A DNA stretch of 64,000 nt from JBBDIK01 sp964640385 (GTDB taxonomy: Bacteria; Actinomycetota; UBA4738; JBBDHU01). Position numbers and translations under genes: made by a program. Below, one piece after another: positions 8,752 to 17,460 of this stretch. Each line of letters begins with the position of its first letter. Within the stretch, counting starts at the first letter, position 1. The stretch covers positions 1-64,000 of the forward strand of contig CAZXFL010000003.1 of the NCBI GenBank assembly GCA_964640385.1, written 5' to 3'. Below the pieces are notes generated by a model. That model was not told the origin of the DNA and did no database searches. It saw only the letters and a program-made list of their open reading frames with translations.

Positions 8752-8780
8752 GTGACTCGGGTCCCCGCCCGGGGTATCCT
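8752..8780 (+). promoter_or_regulatory. Promoter of gpgS (-35 GTGACT, -10 TATCCT)
   Basis: GTGACT (8752-8757) and TATCCT (8775-8780) are separated by 17 nt. Transcription would start near 8787, giving a leader of about 35 nt. This argues against the alternative start codon at 8752 for gpgS, which would lie inside the promoter. Confidence 0.5.
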
Positions 8781-8813
8781 GAGCCGCTTTTCCCGACAGC
8801 TGCCCGGCTCAGG
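8778..8813 (+). other. Inverted repeat in the gpgS leader
   Basis: CCTGAGCCG / CGGCTCAGG, 9-bp stem with an 18-nt loop, overlapping the -10 end and the leader. It could be a leftover terminator of potC or a leader structure; it lacks a T tract. Confidence 0.35.
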
Positions 8814-8820
8814 GCCCGAT

Positions 8821-9861
8821 ATGGACGACCCCTCTTACCCCACAGACGATCTTGACTGGCCCGGCGAACACTCCCGCGCCTGGTTCGAAGGTCACACCCT
8901 CACCTCGCGGCACATCCCGCCGCTCGGGGACCTGGTCACGCGCAAGCGCGCCGAGGGGCTGCGGGTTTCGGTCGGGCTGCCGGCGCTGAACGAGGGGACG
9001 ACCATCGGCCCGATCCTGAAGATCATCCGGGAGGAGCTGATGGGCCCCGACGGACTGGTCGATGACCTGGCGGTCCTGGACGGCGGCTCCTCCGACGACA
9101 CCGGCGAGGTCGCGCGGGCCGCGGGCGCGCGGTTCCTGCCGACCCGCGACATCCTCCCGGAGCTGCCGGCGTGGCCCGGCAAGGGCGAGGCGCTCTGGCG
9201 GAGCCTGCATGAGCTGCGCGGCGACATCATCGTGTGGGTCGACTCGGACATCCGATACTTCACGCCGGCGTTCGTCGTGAACCTGGTGGCGCCGTTCCTG
9301 CTGAACCCGGATCTCGCGTTCGTGAAGGGCTTCTACGAGCGGCCGCTGGAGCGCAACGGCGAGATGATGCCGCGCGAGGGGGGGCGGGTGACCGAACTGC
9401 TTGCGCGGCCGCTGCTCTCGGCGCTGTTCCCCGAGCTGTCCGGGTTCATCCAGCCGCTGTCGGGGGAGTACGCGGGCCGGCGCGAGGCGCTGATGGGAGT
9501 CCCATTCTTCACCGGATACGCCGTCGAGGTTGGCCTCCTGATCGATCTGGCGAACTCGGTCGGACTGGATGCGATGGCACAGGTGGACCTGGCCGAGCGC
9601 GTGCACCGGAACCGTCCACTTGGCGAGCTGAGTCCGATGGCGACGGCGATCGCGCGGGCGATCTTCAAGCGGGCCGAGCAGCGGGGTCGCATCACCTCCG
9701 AGATCGAGATCGAGGGGACGCCGTTCCTGTACCCGGGGCCGGACGCCACGCTGCAGGCGCGCGAGATCGACGACCCCGAACGCCCGCCGATGCGGCTGCT
9801 TTCGAGCTACCTCACCGCCCTGCGGGCGGGCCTGGACACCGACGCCGCCGACATCCCCTAG
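8821..9861 (+). CDS. gpgS: Glucosyl-3-phosphoglycerate synthase
   Basis: 346 aa GT-A glycosyltransferase (GT81 family). It transfers glucose from an NDP-glucose to 3-phosphoglycerate, the first step towards glucosylglycerate and, in mycobacteria, methylglucose lipopolysaccharides. The nucleotide-binding opening is VSVGLPALNEGTTIGPI (about 57-73), the metal-binding DSD motif is VWVDSDIRYF (about 140), and GRVTELLARPLLS and SGFIQPLSGEYAGRRE are family hallmarks. ATG 8821 is chosen because the upstream extension contains the promoter. No gpgP or mgp partner is in the window. Confidence 0.92.
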   Translation: MDDPSYPTDDLDWPGEHSRAWFEGHTLTSRHIPPLGDLVTRKRAEGLRVSVGLPALNEGTTIGPILKIIREELMGPDGLVDDLAVLDGGSSDDTGEVARAAGARFLPTRDILPELPAWPGKGEALWRSLHELRGDIIVWVDSDIRYFTPAFVVNLVAPFLLNPDLAFVKGFYERPLERNGEMMPREGGRVTELLARPLLSALFPELSGFIQPLSGEYAGRREALMGVPFFTGYAVEVGLLIDLANSVGLDAMAQVDLAERVHRNRPLGELSPMATAIARAIFKRAEQRGRITSEIEIEGTPFLYPGPDATLQAREIDDPERPPMRLLSSYLTALRAGLDTDAADIP

Positions 9862-9867
9862 CCCCCG

Positions 9868-9873
9868 TAGGAT
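9868..9873 (+). promoter_or_regulatory. -10 hexamer (TAGGAT)
   Basis: TAGGAT sits 8 nt before ATG 9882, consistent with leaderless transcription of the small membrane protein gene. Confidence 0.35.
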
Positions 9874-9881
9874 GAGGGGCC

Positions 9882-10253
9882 ATGCCTGAGGTACACAAGT
9901 ACATCGGTGAAGTCGTCGTCGGGCTGTTCACGCTGTTCTGGGTGTGGGCGGCCATCGCGCGGATGCTGCGCAAGCCCGACCCCGGCACCTGGTACTGGCG
10001 GCTGATGGCGGCGTGTCAGGTGGTAGCCGGCGTGCAGGCGCTGGGCGGCATAGTGCTGCTGATCATGGGGCTGCGTCCGACGAGCTGGCTGCACTACGTC
10101 TACGGGTTCGGTCCCATCGTGGCCCTGGTTCTGGCGCAGCTCTACGCCCGCCGAGATCCCGACGCCAACTACCCGTACATGCCGTTCTTGTTCGCCGGGT
10201 TCGTCGCCTTCGGCCTGTCGCTCCGGGCCCTGATGACGGGCCTCGGCCTCTGA
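9882..10253 (+). CDS. Small integral membrane protein, unknown function
   Basis: 123 aa with four predicted membrane helices (about 8-27, 39-64, 70-87, 99-121) joined by short polar loops such as LRKPDPGTWYW and ARRDPDANYPY. No family recognised. It ends 2 nt before the lipoprotein gene, with which it probably forms an operon. Confidence 0.75.
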   Translation: MPEVHKYIGEVVVGLFTLFWVWAAIARMLRKPDPGTWYWRLMAACQVVAGVQALGGIVLLIMGLRPTSWLHYVYGFGPIVALVLAQLYARRDPDANYPYMPFLFAGFVAFGLSLRALMTGLGL

Positions 10254-10255
10254 CG

Positions 10256-10783
10256 ATGGTGCGGACTGGAGGGCGTTCGCTGCGCGCCGCTGCGGTCGCG
10301 CTCGCCGCTGCGGTGGTGCTGGCTGGATGTTCGGTCAAGTTCACGGGTGCGAACACCGTCGAGGAGTTCAGCGAGGAAGAGGAATATCTGGCCGTGTACC
10401 AGAAGGGATTCAGCAGGTTGCTGGTCGACCAACAGGGCTACGCGCCGATTGCCCAGTCACCTGGGGTCTGCAACAAGGGCGGATCCGCTCAAGATTGCTA
10501 TGACCTGGATCAGGTGGTCATCGAGGATCTTCGCTCGATCAAGACCGCCTTCTCGCAGATCGCCATCCCACCTCGCCTCCGGGAGGCGCACGCGCCGCTG
10601 ATGCAAGCCGTCGACCGGCACATCGAGGCCTTGAAGGTGCGGAGCGCAGCCGTCGCCTCCGGCGACGCGTACGCGTCCTTCGCTCCGTCGAACGAGAAAC
10701 TTCAGGGGGCGCTCGATCTCTACGTCGAGGCCTATGCGGCCTTCCCGGCCGACAACAAGCCGCAGCCCGCTTTGACGGCTTAG
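10256..10783 (+). CDS. Putative lipoprotein, unknown function
   Basis: 175 aa. Basic N-terminus, hydrophobic core and lipobox VVLAGC (Cys25) indicate a lipid-anchored exported protein. The mature part is mostly helical and contains two Cys (GVCNKGG, QDCYDLD) that could form a disulfide. No family recognised. ATG 10256 follows the upstream stop by 2 nt; the longer upstream reading would overlap the membrane protein gene. Confidence 0.75.
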   Translation: MVRTGGRSLRAAAVALAAAVVLAGCSVKFTGANTVEEFSEEEEYLAVYQKGFSRLLVDQQGYAPIAQSPGVCNKGGSAQDCYDLDQVVIEDLRSIKTAFSQIAIPPRLREAHAPLMQAVDRHIEALKVRSAAVASGDAYASFAPSNEKLQGALDLYVEAYAAFPADNKPQPALTA

Positions 10784-10791
10784 AGTCATGA

Positions 10792-11955
10792 TCAGTCTCG
10801 AGGAGGCGGCGAGAGCCGAGCCTTCGATGAGCCTTCCGACAGGCGGATGGGGTTGGCAACGAGCTTGAGGACGCCGCGCGCCGGATCGTCGATCTCCTGG
10901 ATCAACTTCGCACCCTCGGGTGACTCGAAGACCTCATCTAGCGTCCGCACCGGCGCGCAGGGGACATGAGCCGCCTCCAAGTCCTCCAGCCACTCCGACG
11001 CCGGCCGCCCGGAGAAGATCTCCTGCAACATCGGAACCAGCACCTCCCGGTTCTGCACCCGCGCGGCGTTCGTGGCGAAGTGATCGTCTGAAGCAAGTTC
11101 CGGGCGCCCGACGACCTTGCACGTCCGCTGATACAGCCGATCGTTGCCCGCCGCCAGAACGAACGGCCGGTCGGCCGACCCGAACACCTGGTACGGAACG
11201 ATGTTCGGGTGCTCGGTCCCCATCGCCCCTGGGACCACGCCGCCCATCAGGTAGTTGGCGGCCTGGTTCACGAGTGCCGCGACGCTCGCGTCGAACAGCG
11301 AAACCGTCACGCGCTGGCCAACCCCCGTCCGGTCGCGCTCGCGCAGCGCCGCCTGGATGCCGATCGCCGCGTACAGTCCCGTGATGACGTCCAGCAGCGC
11401 TACGCCGACCTTCACCGGTCCGCCACCCTTCTCGCCTGTGATGCTCATCAGCCCCGACATCGCCTGCACGATGATGTCGTAGCCGGGCCGCGAGGCATCC
11501 TCGCCCTCCCCGAACGCCAGCAGCGAGCAGTACACCAGCCCGGGGTTCGCGGAACGGAGCTGCTCGTAGGAGAGCCCGAAGTCCTCCATCAGCCCTGGGC
11601 GGAAGTTCTCGACGAGCACGTCGGCGCCGAGCGCCAGCTCGGTCGCGGCGTCGCGCCCGTCCTCGGTCTGCAGATCCAGGAACATCGAGCGCTTGTTCCG
11701 GTTGAGCGCCAGGAAGTAGGCGGCGTCGTCGCCGACGAACGGCGGTCCCCATGCCCGCGTGTCGTCGCCGGTCCCCGGCCGCTCGATCTTGACGACGTCC
11801 GCGCCCAGGTCGCCCAGGATCATCGTGCACAGCGGTCCGGCCAGGATGCGGCTGAAGTCGGTGATCCGAACGCCGGCCAGTGGGGTCGTGGGGCCGGGCT
11901 CGAGGTCCTCTCGGGGCGGGGGTGAAGGCGAAGGTGGGGTCTCGGGAGGGGTCAT
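10792..11955 (-). CDS. CaiB/BaiF family (family III) CoA transferase
   Basis: 387 aa. Family III CoA transferases move CoA between carboxylic acids through a catalytic Asp. Signatures: GVRITDFSRILAGPLCTM (about 27-44), GADVVKIERPGTGD (about 49-62), and RPGYDIIVQAMSGLM containing the catalytic Asp (about residue 166). Substrates cannot be told from sequence. It converges on the lipoprotein gene with only 8 bp between stops. The N-terminal 25 residues are Pro-rich and probably unstructured. Confidence 0.9.
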   Translation of the reverse strand: MTPPETPPSPSPPPREDLEPGPTTPLAGVRITDFSRILAGPLCTMILGDLGADVVKIERPGTGDDTRAWGPPFVGDDAAYFLALNRNKRSMFLDLQTEDGRDAATELALGADVLVENFRPGLMEDFGLSYEQLRSANPGLVYCSLLAFGEGEDASRPGYDIIVQAMSGLMSITGEKGGGPVKVGVALLDVITGLYAAIGIQAALRERDRTGVGQRVTVSLFDASVAALVNQAANYLMGGVVPGAMGTEHPNIVPYQVFGSADRPFVLAAGNDRLYQRTCKVVGRPELASDDHFATNAARVQNREVLVPMLQEIFSGRPASEWLEDLEAAHVPCAPVRTLDEVFESPEGAKLIQEIDDPARGVLKLVANPIRLSEGSSKARLSPPPRD

Positions 11956-12182
11956 CGCAAGGGTGGGAGAACAGGAAAGGAGCCAGGATAAGTGGAACCG
12001 CCGAAACCCGAGGGTTCCAGCGGCTCCATCGCCCCTTATACGCCCAGTGCCTGGTTCCGGTCAAGGCGAGCTGCCGTTCTTGTCACTTTTTCCTGCGGGC
12101 GCATCGAACCGGCAAGCACGGGATTGCCGCACGGCCGAGCCGGCCCCATTGGCCCGACTGGCGCTTGACTGCCGCATCTGCC

Positions 12183-12188
12183 TAGTAT
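12183..12188 (+). promoter_or_regulatory. -10 hexamer (TAGTAT)
   Basis: TAGTAT lies 6 nt before GTG 12195 in the 240-bp divergent gap, suggesting near-leaderless transcription. The TTGACT at 12165-12170 is too close (12-nt spacer) to be its -35. Confidence 0.35.
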
Positions 12189-12194
12189 CGCCGG

Positions 12195-12872
12195 GTGAAT
12201 GAGGAAAGCCTCCAGCGTGCGAACGCCTTCCTCGAGGCTGTGAGCCGGCGGGTTCAGCCCGGCGAGATCTTGGAAGCCACTCCCGCCGACATCGGACACG
12301 AGGTCGGATTCGCGCAACCCTTGGCCTCGGCCCGGGCCGTCCGGGCTTTGATGGCGCGCAAGCGGCTGGAGGCCGTCGACGGCAAGTACCGGCTGATCGA
12401 CGCCCGGCCGATCGCCCCCGGCGAGCCGGAGGCCATCCCCCGCACGCCCCGCAAGCGCAAGACTGCCGGTGCGCGCTCCGACGGCAAGCTCACCTACTCC
12501 GCGGTCGGGCAGGCGGCGATCGACCGGCTGATCGACCTGGGTAAGGAGGTCGCCAGCCTTCGGGCGAGCGCCCGAGCGGCCAAGGAGGAGGCGCGCGAGT
12601 CCCGGCGCTCCCAGGACGACGCCGAACGCCGCGCCCGGGATCTGTCGGCGCGTGTCCACGATCTGGAGGCCAAGCTCGACATGGCCGAGCAGAACCTTCG
12701 GACGCTGCTGGTGGCCGCCAAGGGTGGGAGCGGCGCTGAAGGCCGGCCGGTCGGCGACACCGAGATGGAGGCGATCCTCGGCGTCCTCAAGTCGAACGGC
12801 GGCGAGGGCGAGGGCCTTGCACCGTCTGTGGTTCCCCCGCACCAAAGCCATCCGGCCGCCGGCGAGGCCTGA
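12195..12872 (+). CDS. Hypothetical protein with winged-helix-like N-terminus and coiled coil
   Basis: 225 aa. Residues 1-70 have the look of a small helix-turn-helix/winged-helix unit (GHEVGFAQPLASARAVRALMARKRLEAVDGKYRLI). Then comes a basic linker (PRTPRKRKTAGARS) and a coiled coil of about 70 residues rich in Glu/Arg/Ala (about 108-178). The polar tail is probably disordered. Suggests a DNA-binding or scaffold protein; no family recognised. GTG start supported by the -10-like hexamer just upstream. Confidence 0.65.
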   Translation: MNEESLQRANAFLEAVSRRVQPGEILEATPADIGHEVGFAQPLASARAVRALMARKRLEAVDGKYRLIDARPIAPGEPEAIPRTPRKRKTAGARSDGKLTYSAVGQAAIDRLIDLGKEVASLRASARAAKEEARESRRSQDDAERRARDLSARVHDLEAKLDMAEQNLRTLLVAAKGGSGAEGRPVGDTEMEAILGVLKSNGGEGEGLAPSVVPPHQSHPAAGEA

Positions 12873-12962
12873 GCTTCCGGAGCCGACCGCCGACCCCGTG
12901 CTACCCTTGGGTTTCGCGGGTGCTCACGCATCCGCATGGCGATTCCCCCCAGTGAGGTGTGA

Positions 12963-13307
12963 GTGGATCCGGTACCCGTACCGTCTCGTTCCGTGTGGGA
13001 AGGAAGGATCGGCGACGTGCTCCTGCGCGTCGGCGTCCTGAACTCCGGGCGGATCGAGGCGCAGTGGCGCGCCAAGAGCGGCAACGACCGCCGCGTGGTC
13101 GTGAATACCATCGACGAACTCGAGCGCTCGGTGCTGTTCCAGCTCATGCTGACGGCCCCCGCCGATCAGTCCGGTACCCCCGGCGACATCGCTCAGGCGG
13201 TGGCCCAGGCTAAGGTCGGCCTTCCCGACCCTGCGGATGCACCTCGGCCGCCGCGCAAGAAGAAGAAGCGCCGGGGCGGACCGCCGCGGCGGCGTCGGGG
13301 ACGTTAG
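12963..13307 (+). CDS. Hypothetical small protein with Lys/Arg-rich tail
   Basis: 114 aa. A compact N-terminal domain (about 10-65, WEGRIGDVLLRVGVLNSG) is followed by a strongly basic tail (RPPRKKKKRRGG, then RRRRGR) typical of nucleic-acid-binding extensions. GTG 12963 has GAGG about 6 nt upstream, and a TACCCT hexamer lies about 50 nt further up. Function unknown; RNA or DNA binding is inferred from charge only. Confidence 0.6.
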   Translation: MDPVPVPSRSVWEGRIGDVLLRVGVLNSGRIEAQWRAKSGNDRRVVVNTIDELERSVLFQLMLTAPADQSGTPGDIAQAVAQAKVGLPDPADAPRPPRKKKKRRGGPPRRRRGR

Positions 13308-13356
13308 AGAAGTTCCGCAGGGGTCGGCCGATGGCCGGCCGCGCTCCCGAGGCGAA

Positions 13357-14427
13357 CTACGGCTTCGCGAGGTAGCAGGCCGCGAAGTGTCCCGGACGGA
13401 TCTCTTCGAGCCCGAGGTCCTGGGTCTCGCAGCGCCGCAACATGCCTGCCGTTTCAGCCGTTCCGTTGGCGACCAGCGGACAGCGCACGTGGAAGCGGCA
13501 CCCCTCCGGGATGTTGGTCGGGTCCGGCGCCTCGCCCTTGAGGATGATCTGCTCCATCCCCTTCGTCTCGGGGACGACCGAGAGTAGGGCTTGCGTGTAG
13601 GGATGCAGCGGCTTGGCTAGGACGTCCTCGGCGGGCCCGACCTCGACGATGCGCCCCAGGTACATCACGGCCACGCGGTCCGCGATCATCCATGCAAGCC
13701 CGAGATCGTGCGTCACGACGAGGATCGCCAGGCCCAGCTCGTCGCGGAGCTTGAGCAGAAGCTTCAGGATCTCGCCGCGGACCGACGCGTCGAGCGCCGA
13801 GACGGGCTCGTCGGCGACCAACAGATCGGGCTTCAGGGCCAGCGCCCCGGCGATAACGACACGCTGGCGCTGACCGCCGCTGATCTCGTGTGGGTAGCGT
13901 AGGAAGAAGCGTTCAGGCGGCCGGATCCCGGCCTTCGAGAGAGCGTCGGCGACCAGCTCCTCCTCGTTGCCGGGTACCTTGTGGATCCGAAGGCCCTCGG
14001 CGACGGACTCGTAGATCGTCTGACGCGGGTTCAGCGCGCCCGCCGGATCCTGGAAGACGAGCTGGACGCGCTTGCGATACTTGCGGAGCTTCTTGGTCTT
14101 CGTGGAGATCGGCTTGCCCTCGAGAAGGATCTGCCCCTTTTCGGGCGGCTGCAGTCCCATGATCGTGCGGGCGAGCGTGGTCTTCCCGCAGCCTGATTCG
14201 CCGGCCAGTGCGACGATCTCGCCGTGGGCGATCGCCAGGTCCACCCCGTCGACCGCCCGGGCGGTCGGAGCCTTCTTGCCCATGAGGCCGGAGATGAACC
14301 CTTGACGGCCGGCGAAGTTGACGTGGATGTCCCGGACCTCCAGCAGCGGCACCGCACCCGACTGCGAAGTGATGGACTCCGTACCGGCCGTCTGCGCGGT
14401 GGGCTCGATACCCTCCTGCCGCATCAT
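13357..14427 (-). CDS. Oligopeptide ABC transporter ATP-binding protein (OppF/DppF type), operon 1
   Basis: 356 aa. Walker A GESGCGKTT, ABC signature ISGGQRQRV, Walker B LLVADEPVSALD. The C-terminal oligopeptide/dipeptide extension has the usual cysteines (GCRFHVRCPLV, RRCET, AACYL). Last gene of a five-gene leftward operon; ATG overlaps the upstream ATPase stop (ATGA). The ~30-residue N-terminal extension before LLEVRDIHV is Thr/Ser-rich. Powers uptake of peptides or similar solutes. Confidence 0.92.
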   Translation of the reverse strand: MMRQEGIEPTAQTAGTESITSQSGAVPLLEVRDIHVNFAGRQGFISGLMGKKAPTARAVDGVDLAIAHGEIVALAGESGCGKTTLARTIMGLQPPEKGQILLEGKPISTKTKKLRKYRKRVQLVFQDPAGALNPRQTIYESVAEGLRIHKVPGNEEELVADALSKAGIRPPERFFLRYPHEISGGQRQRVVIAGALALKPDLLVADEPVSALDASVRGEILKLLLKLRDELGLAILVVTHDLGLAWMIADRVAVMYLGRIVEVGPAEDVLAKPLHPYTQALLSVVPETKGMEQIILKGEAPDPTNIPEGCRFHVRCPLVANGTAETAGMLRRCETQDLGLEEIRPGHFAACYLAKP

Positions 14428-15422
14428 GTGGCGGCCTCTTCATGCGGAGTCATCGGCATACCGTCGCGAACGAGCAGGCACGCCGCCTGCCGTCCGGCTC
14501 CGCCGGGGTACAACTCCGGCTCGGTTGCCGAGCACTCGTCGAACACGAGCGGGCACCGCGGGTGGAAGGAACAACCGCTGGGGATCTCAGCGGGGTCCGG
14601 TGGGTCTCCGCCGAGCCCCGTCGGGTTCATCCGGAACGCCCGATCGCCGATCTCTGGGAACGCCGAGCCGAGCGCCTTGGTGTACGGGTGCAGCGGGGAT
14701 TCGAAGACCGCCTCGGCCGGCCCCTGCTCGACGATCTTGCCTGCGTACATGATCGCGATACTGTCGCAGACGTCAACTAGGACGGACAGGTCGTGGGTGA
14801 TGAAGACCATCGCGAGGCCCAGGTCGCGCTGCAGATCCTTCAGCAGGTTCAGTACCTGCGCCTGGACCATGACGTCCAAGGCTGTGGTGGGCTCGTCCGC
14901 GATCACTAGCGCTGGGTCGCACGCCAGTGCCATCGCGATCATGATGCGTTGCTTCTGACCGCCCGAGAGTTCGTGGGGGTAGTCGCGGGCCCGGCGGGCG
15001 GGCAGTCGGACCTGCTCGATCAACTCACCGACCTTCGCGGCGGTCTGCTTGTCCGAGAGCTTCGGGTCGTGCAGGGTGATCGCCTCGGCGATCTGGTCGC
15101 CCACGCGTCTCACGGGGTTCAGCCCGTGGAGTGCCCCTTGGAAGATGATTGAGGCCTCTGTCCAGCGCACGGCACGGAGCCGGCCCCACGTCATCGTCAA
15201 CACATCTTCTCCCTCGAGGAGGATCTTGCCCTCGACCTGCGTCTCCTTGGGGAGCAGGCGCAGGATCGCCGCGGCGACCGTCGACTTCCCGCATCCGGAC
15301 TCGCCGGCGAGTCCGACGACTTGCCCCTTCTCGACGGTCAGGCTCGCTCCACGCACGGCGGGCACCGGGCCTTCGTTCGTGGCGTAGGTGATGCGCAGGT
15401 CTTGCAGTTCCAGGATGCTCAT
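14424..15422 (-). CDS. Oligopeptide ABC transporter ATP-binding protein (OppD/DppD type), operon 1
   Basis: 332 aa. Walker A GESGCGKST, signature LSGGQKQRI, Walker B VIADEPTTALD, and the Cys-containing C-terminal domain (GCSFHPRCPLV, AACLLV). The start at 15422 (MSILELQDLRI) overlaps the permease stop by 4 bp. Heterodimer partner of the neighbouring ATPase. Confidence 0.92.
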   Translation of the reverse strand: MSILELQDLRITYATNEGPVPAVRGASLTVEKGQVVGLAGESGCGKSTVAAAILRLLPKETQVEGKILLEGEDVLTMTWGRLRAVRWTEASIIFQGALHGLNPVRRVGDQIAEAITLHDPKLSDKQTAAKVGELIEQVRLPARRARDYPHELSGGQKQRIMIAMALACDPALVIADEPTTALDVMVQAQVLNLLKDLQRDLGLAMVFITHDLSVLVDVCDSIAIMYAGKIVEQGPAEAVFESPLHPYTKALGSAFPEIGDRAFRMNPTGLGGDPPDPAEIPSGCSFHPRCPLVFDECSATEPELYPGGAGRQAACLLVRDGMPMTPHEEAAT

Positions 15423-16441
15423 CGGCGCCTCAGTCTCGGGTTGATGACTTCTTCGATGGCGTAGCCGCACATGGTGAAGGCGAGGGCGAGGACGGTGATG
15501 CACACTCCCGGCGAGAGGACGTACCACCACGCTCCGAGCAGCGTCGCGCCGGAGCTGTTGGCGCCGTCCAGGATCGTTCCCCACGACACGCTGTTGGGAT
15601 CGCCCAGCCCCAGGAACGAGAGGAAGCTCTCGAAGAGGACGCTGACCGAGACCGTCAGCACGGTGCTCGCGAAGATGATCGGGAACAGGTTGGGGAGTAT
15701 GTGCCGGGTCATGATGTGCCAGTTGCTCGCGCCGAGGGCCCGGGCGCGCTCGACGTACGGCCGGGTCTTGACGGAGAGCGCCTGGGCGCGGACGAGCTGT
15801 GCGGTCGCGGCCCAGGAAACCACGGCGATGATGAACATGATGAGGAACAGACTCCGCCCGAACATCGATGCGAGGACGATGGCCAGGATGGTCGTCGGGA
15901 GTATCAGGAATGCTTCGATGAACCGTGACAGGATCGTATCGGTCTTGCCCCCGAAGTACCCCGCGGCGATGCCGATGCTCGCGCCGATGAACATGGTCAT
16001 GACGGTGGCCAGGAGCCCGATCAGCAGCGAGACCCTGGCGCCGAAGATGATCTCCGCCCAGAGGGAGCGTCCCTGCTCATCGGTGCCGAGTGGGTACTCG
16101 AAGATTCCGATCGCCTCGTAGTCGACCTGGTTCTCCTCGGAGATGTTGGCCTGTTCGACGTCCAACTGCTCGCGGTCCTCCGGCGTGAGCAGCCAGGAGG
16201 GCTTCATCATCTGTGGCTGGTTCTCGTCGGCGGCGTAGCTCTCGCTGAGCTGATCCTTGTTGGCGATGAGGGGAGCGAACACGGCCATCAGGATGAAGAA
16301 GCCGACGATGGCCAGTCCACCCATGCCCATCCGGCTCTTCCGGTACTGGGCCCAGGATCGGCGGAACGAGCGACGCCGCCGGGTCCACGAGACCGAGCGG
16401 GTCCTGCGCATCTGTGTCTTGTCTGGGGCGGTCGTCGCCAC
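15419..16441 (-). CDS. Oligopeptide ABC transporter permease (OppC/DppC type), operon 1
   Basis: 340 aa. A basic N-terminus (RRRRSFRRSW) and one helix are followed by an extracytoplasmic segment of about 80 residues, longer than usual, and the five-helix core. The EAA-type loop is ERARALGASNWHIMTRHILPNL. GTG start directly abuts the upstream permease stop codon (TAG GTG). Confidence 0.9.
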   Translation of the reverse strand: MATTAPDKTQMRRTRSVSWTRRRRSFRRSWAQYRKSRMGMGGLAIVGFFILMAVFAPLIANKDQLSESYAADENQPQMMKPSWLLTPEDREQLDVEQANISEENQVDYEAIGIFEYPLGTDEQGRSLWAEIIFGARVSLLIGLLATVMTMFIGASIGIAAGYFGGKTDTILSRFIEAFLILPTTILAIVLASMFGRSLFLIMFIIAVVSWAATAQLVRAQALSVKTRPYVERARALGASNWHIMTRHILPNLFPIIFASTVLTVSVSVLFESFLSFLGLGDPNSVSWGTILDGANSSGATLLGAWWYVLSPGVCITVLALAFTMCGYAIEEVINPRLRRR

Positions 16442-17413
16442 CTACGCCTCCTTGACCCGCGGATCGAGGTATCCGTAGAGGATGTTCGTCAGGAGCGTCA
16501 TGACGATGACGAACGAAGCCAGGATCAGCAGCAGTCCTTGCTGCAAGGGGATGTCCTGCGATGCAACCGCCTGCTCGGTGAGTTCGCCGAGCCCCGGGTA
16601 CGAGAACACGATCTCCACGCCGATCGCGCCTCCGATGACGTAGCCGAAGTACAGCATCACGATGGTGACGGTGGGAAGCAGCGCGTTCCGTACGGCGTGC
16701 CGGCGTCGGACCTGCTTGTCCGTCAGTCCCTTCGCTCGGGCGATCTGCACGAAGTCCTCCCCCATCACGTCGATGAGCGACGAGCGCATGATCAGTTGGA
16801 ACTCGGCGAGGTACCCGAGCGTCAGCGTGAGGCACGGCAGGAAAAGGTGCCAGCCGATATCCAGGAACTTGTCGATGCCCGTGTATCCGGAGTTCGGTGT
16901 TTCGAAACCCGCGACCGGGAACCATCTGAGCATCGAGGCGAACACGATGAGCAGCATCATGCCGAGCCAGAAGTCCGGCATGGAGTAGAAGACCATGCCG
17001 GTGCTCGTCAGGGCGACGTCCTTCCTCGTTCCCCGTCGCCAGGCGCTCACGATGCCTAACCAGACGCCGATGATCGTCATGAACACGGTCGAGAGCCCGA
17101 CCAGCAGGACCGTCGGCCAGATCCGGCCGGCGATCACCTCCCAGACCGGCCGGCCGGAGATGAAGGACGTCCCGAGGTCGCCCTGGGCCGTCTGATACAG
17201 GTAGGAAACGAACTGCTCAGGGGTGGACTTATCGAGTCCGAACTCCTCGATCAGGCGTTGCTGTTCCGCCTGATCGAGCTTCTCGGCCCGCGCCCGGATC
17301 GCGACGGGGTCGCCCGGTGCCGCGATGATCAAGAGGAAGTTGAGGAGCAGCACGAACACCAACTGGAACACGGCCATACCAACCTTGCGTAGGTAGTACC
17401 GCCGGCTCCCCAA
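16442..17413 (-). CDS. Oligopeptide ABC transporter permease (OppB/DppB type), operon 1
   Basis: 323 aa, six helices. Typical OppB features: N-terminal helix ending LLIIAAPGDP, the DKSTPEQFVSYLYQTAQGDLGTS extracytoplasmic stretch, and an EAA loop with ARAKGLTDKQVRRRHAVRNALLP. The start is TTG 17411-17413, preceded by GGGGAG with 8-nt spacing; an internal ATG 11 codons later would cut into the first helix. Confidence 0.9.
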   Translation of the reverse strand: MGSRRYYLRKVGMAVFQLVFVLLLNFLLIIAAPGDPVAIRARAEKLDQAEQQRLIEEFGLDKSTPEQFVSYLYQTAQGDLGTSFISGRPVWEVIAGRIWPTVLLVGLSTVFMTIIGVWLGIVSAWRRGTRKDVALTSTGMVFYSMPDFWLGMMLLIVFASMLRWFPVAGFETPNSGYTGIDKFLDIGWHLFLPCLTLTLGYLAEFQLIMRSSLIDVMGEDFVQIARAKGLTDKQVRRRHAVRNALLPTVTIVMLYFGYVIGGAIGVEIVFSYPGLGELTEQAVASQDIPLQQGLLLILASFVIVMTLLTNILYGYLDPRVKEA

Positions 17414-17460
17414 CGTGCCGCTCCCCGTCCTTCCTCGTGCCGCGACGTGCGGGACGCACG

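Noticed and set aside
12165..12188. TTGACT/TAGTAT as a full promoter
   Set aside because: The spacer is only 12 nt, too short; only the -10 element is kept.
13324..13338. CGGCC-GAT-GGCCG hairpin as terminator between convergent genes
   Set aside because: The stem is short and lacks a T tract; not distinguishable from chance in this GC-rich DNA.
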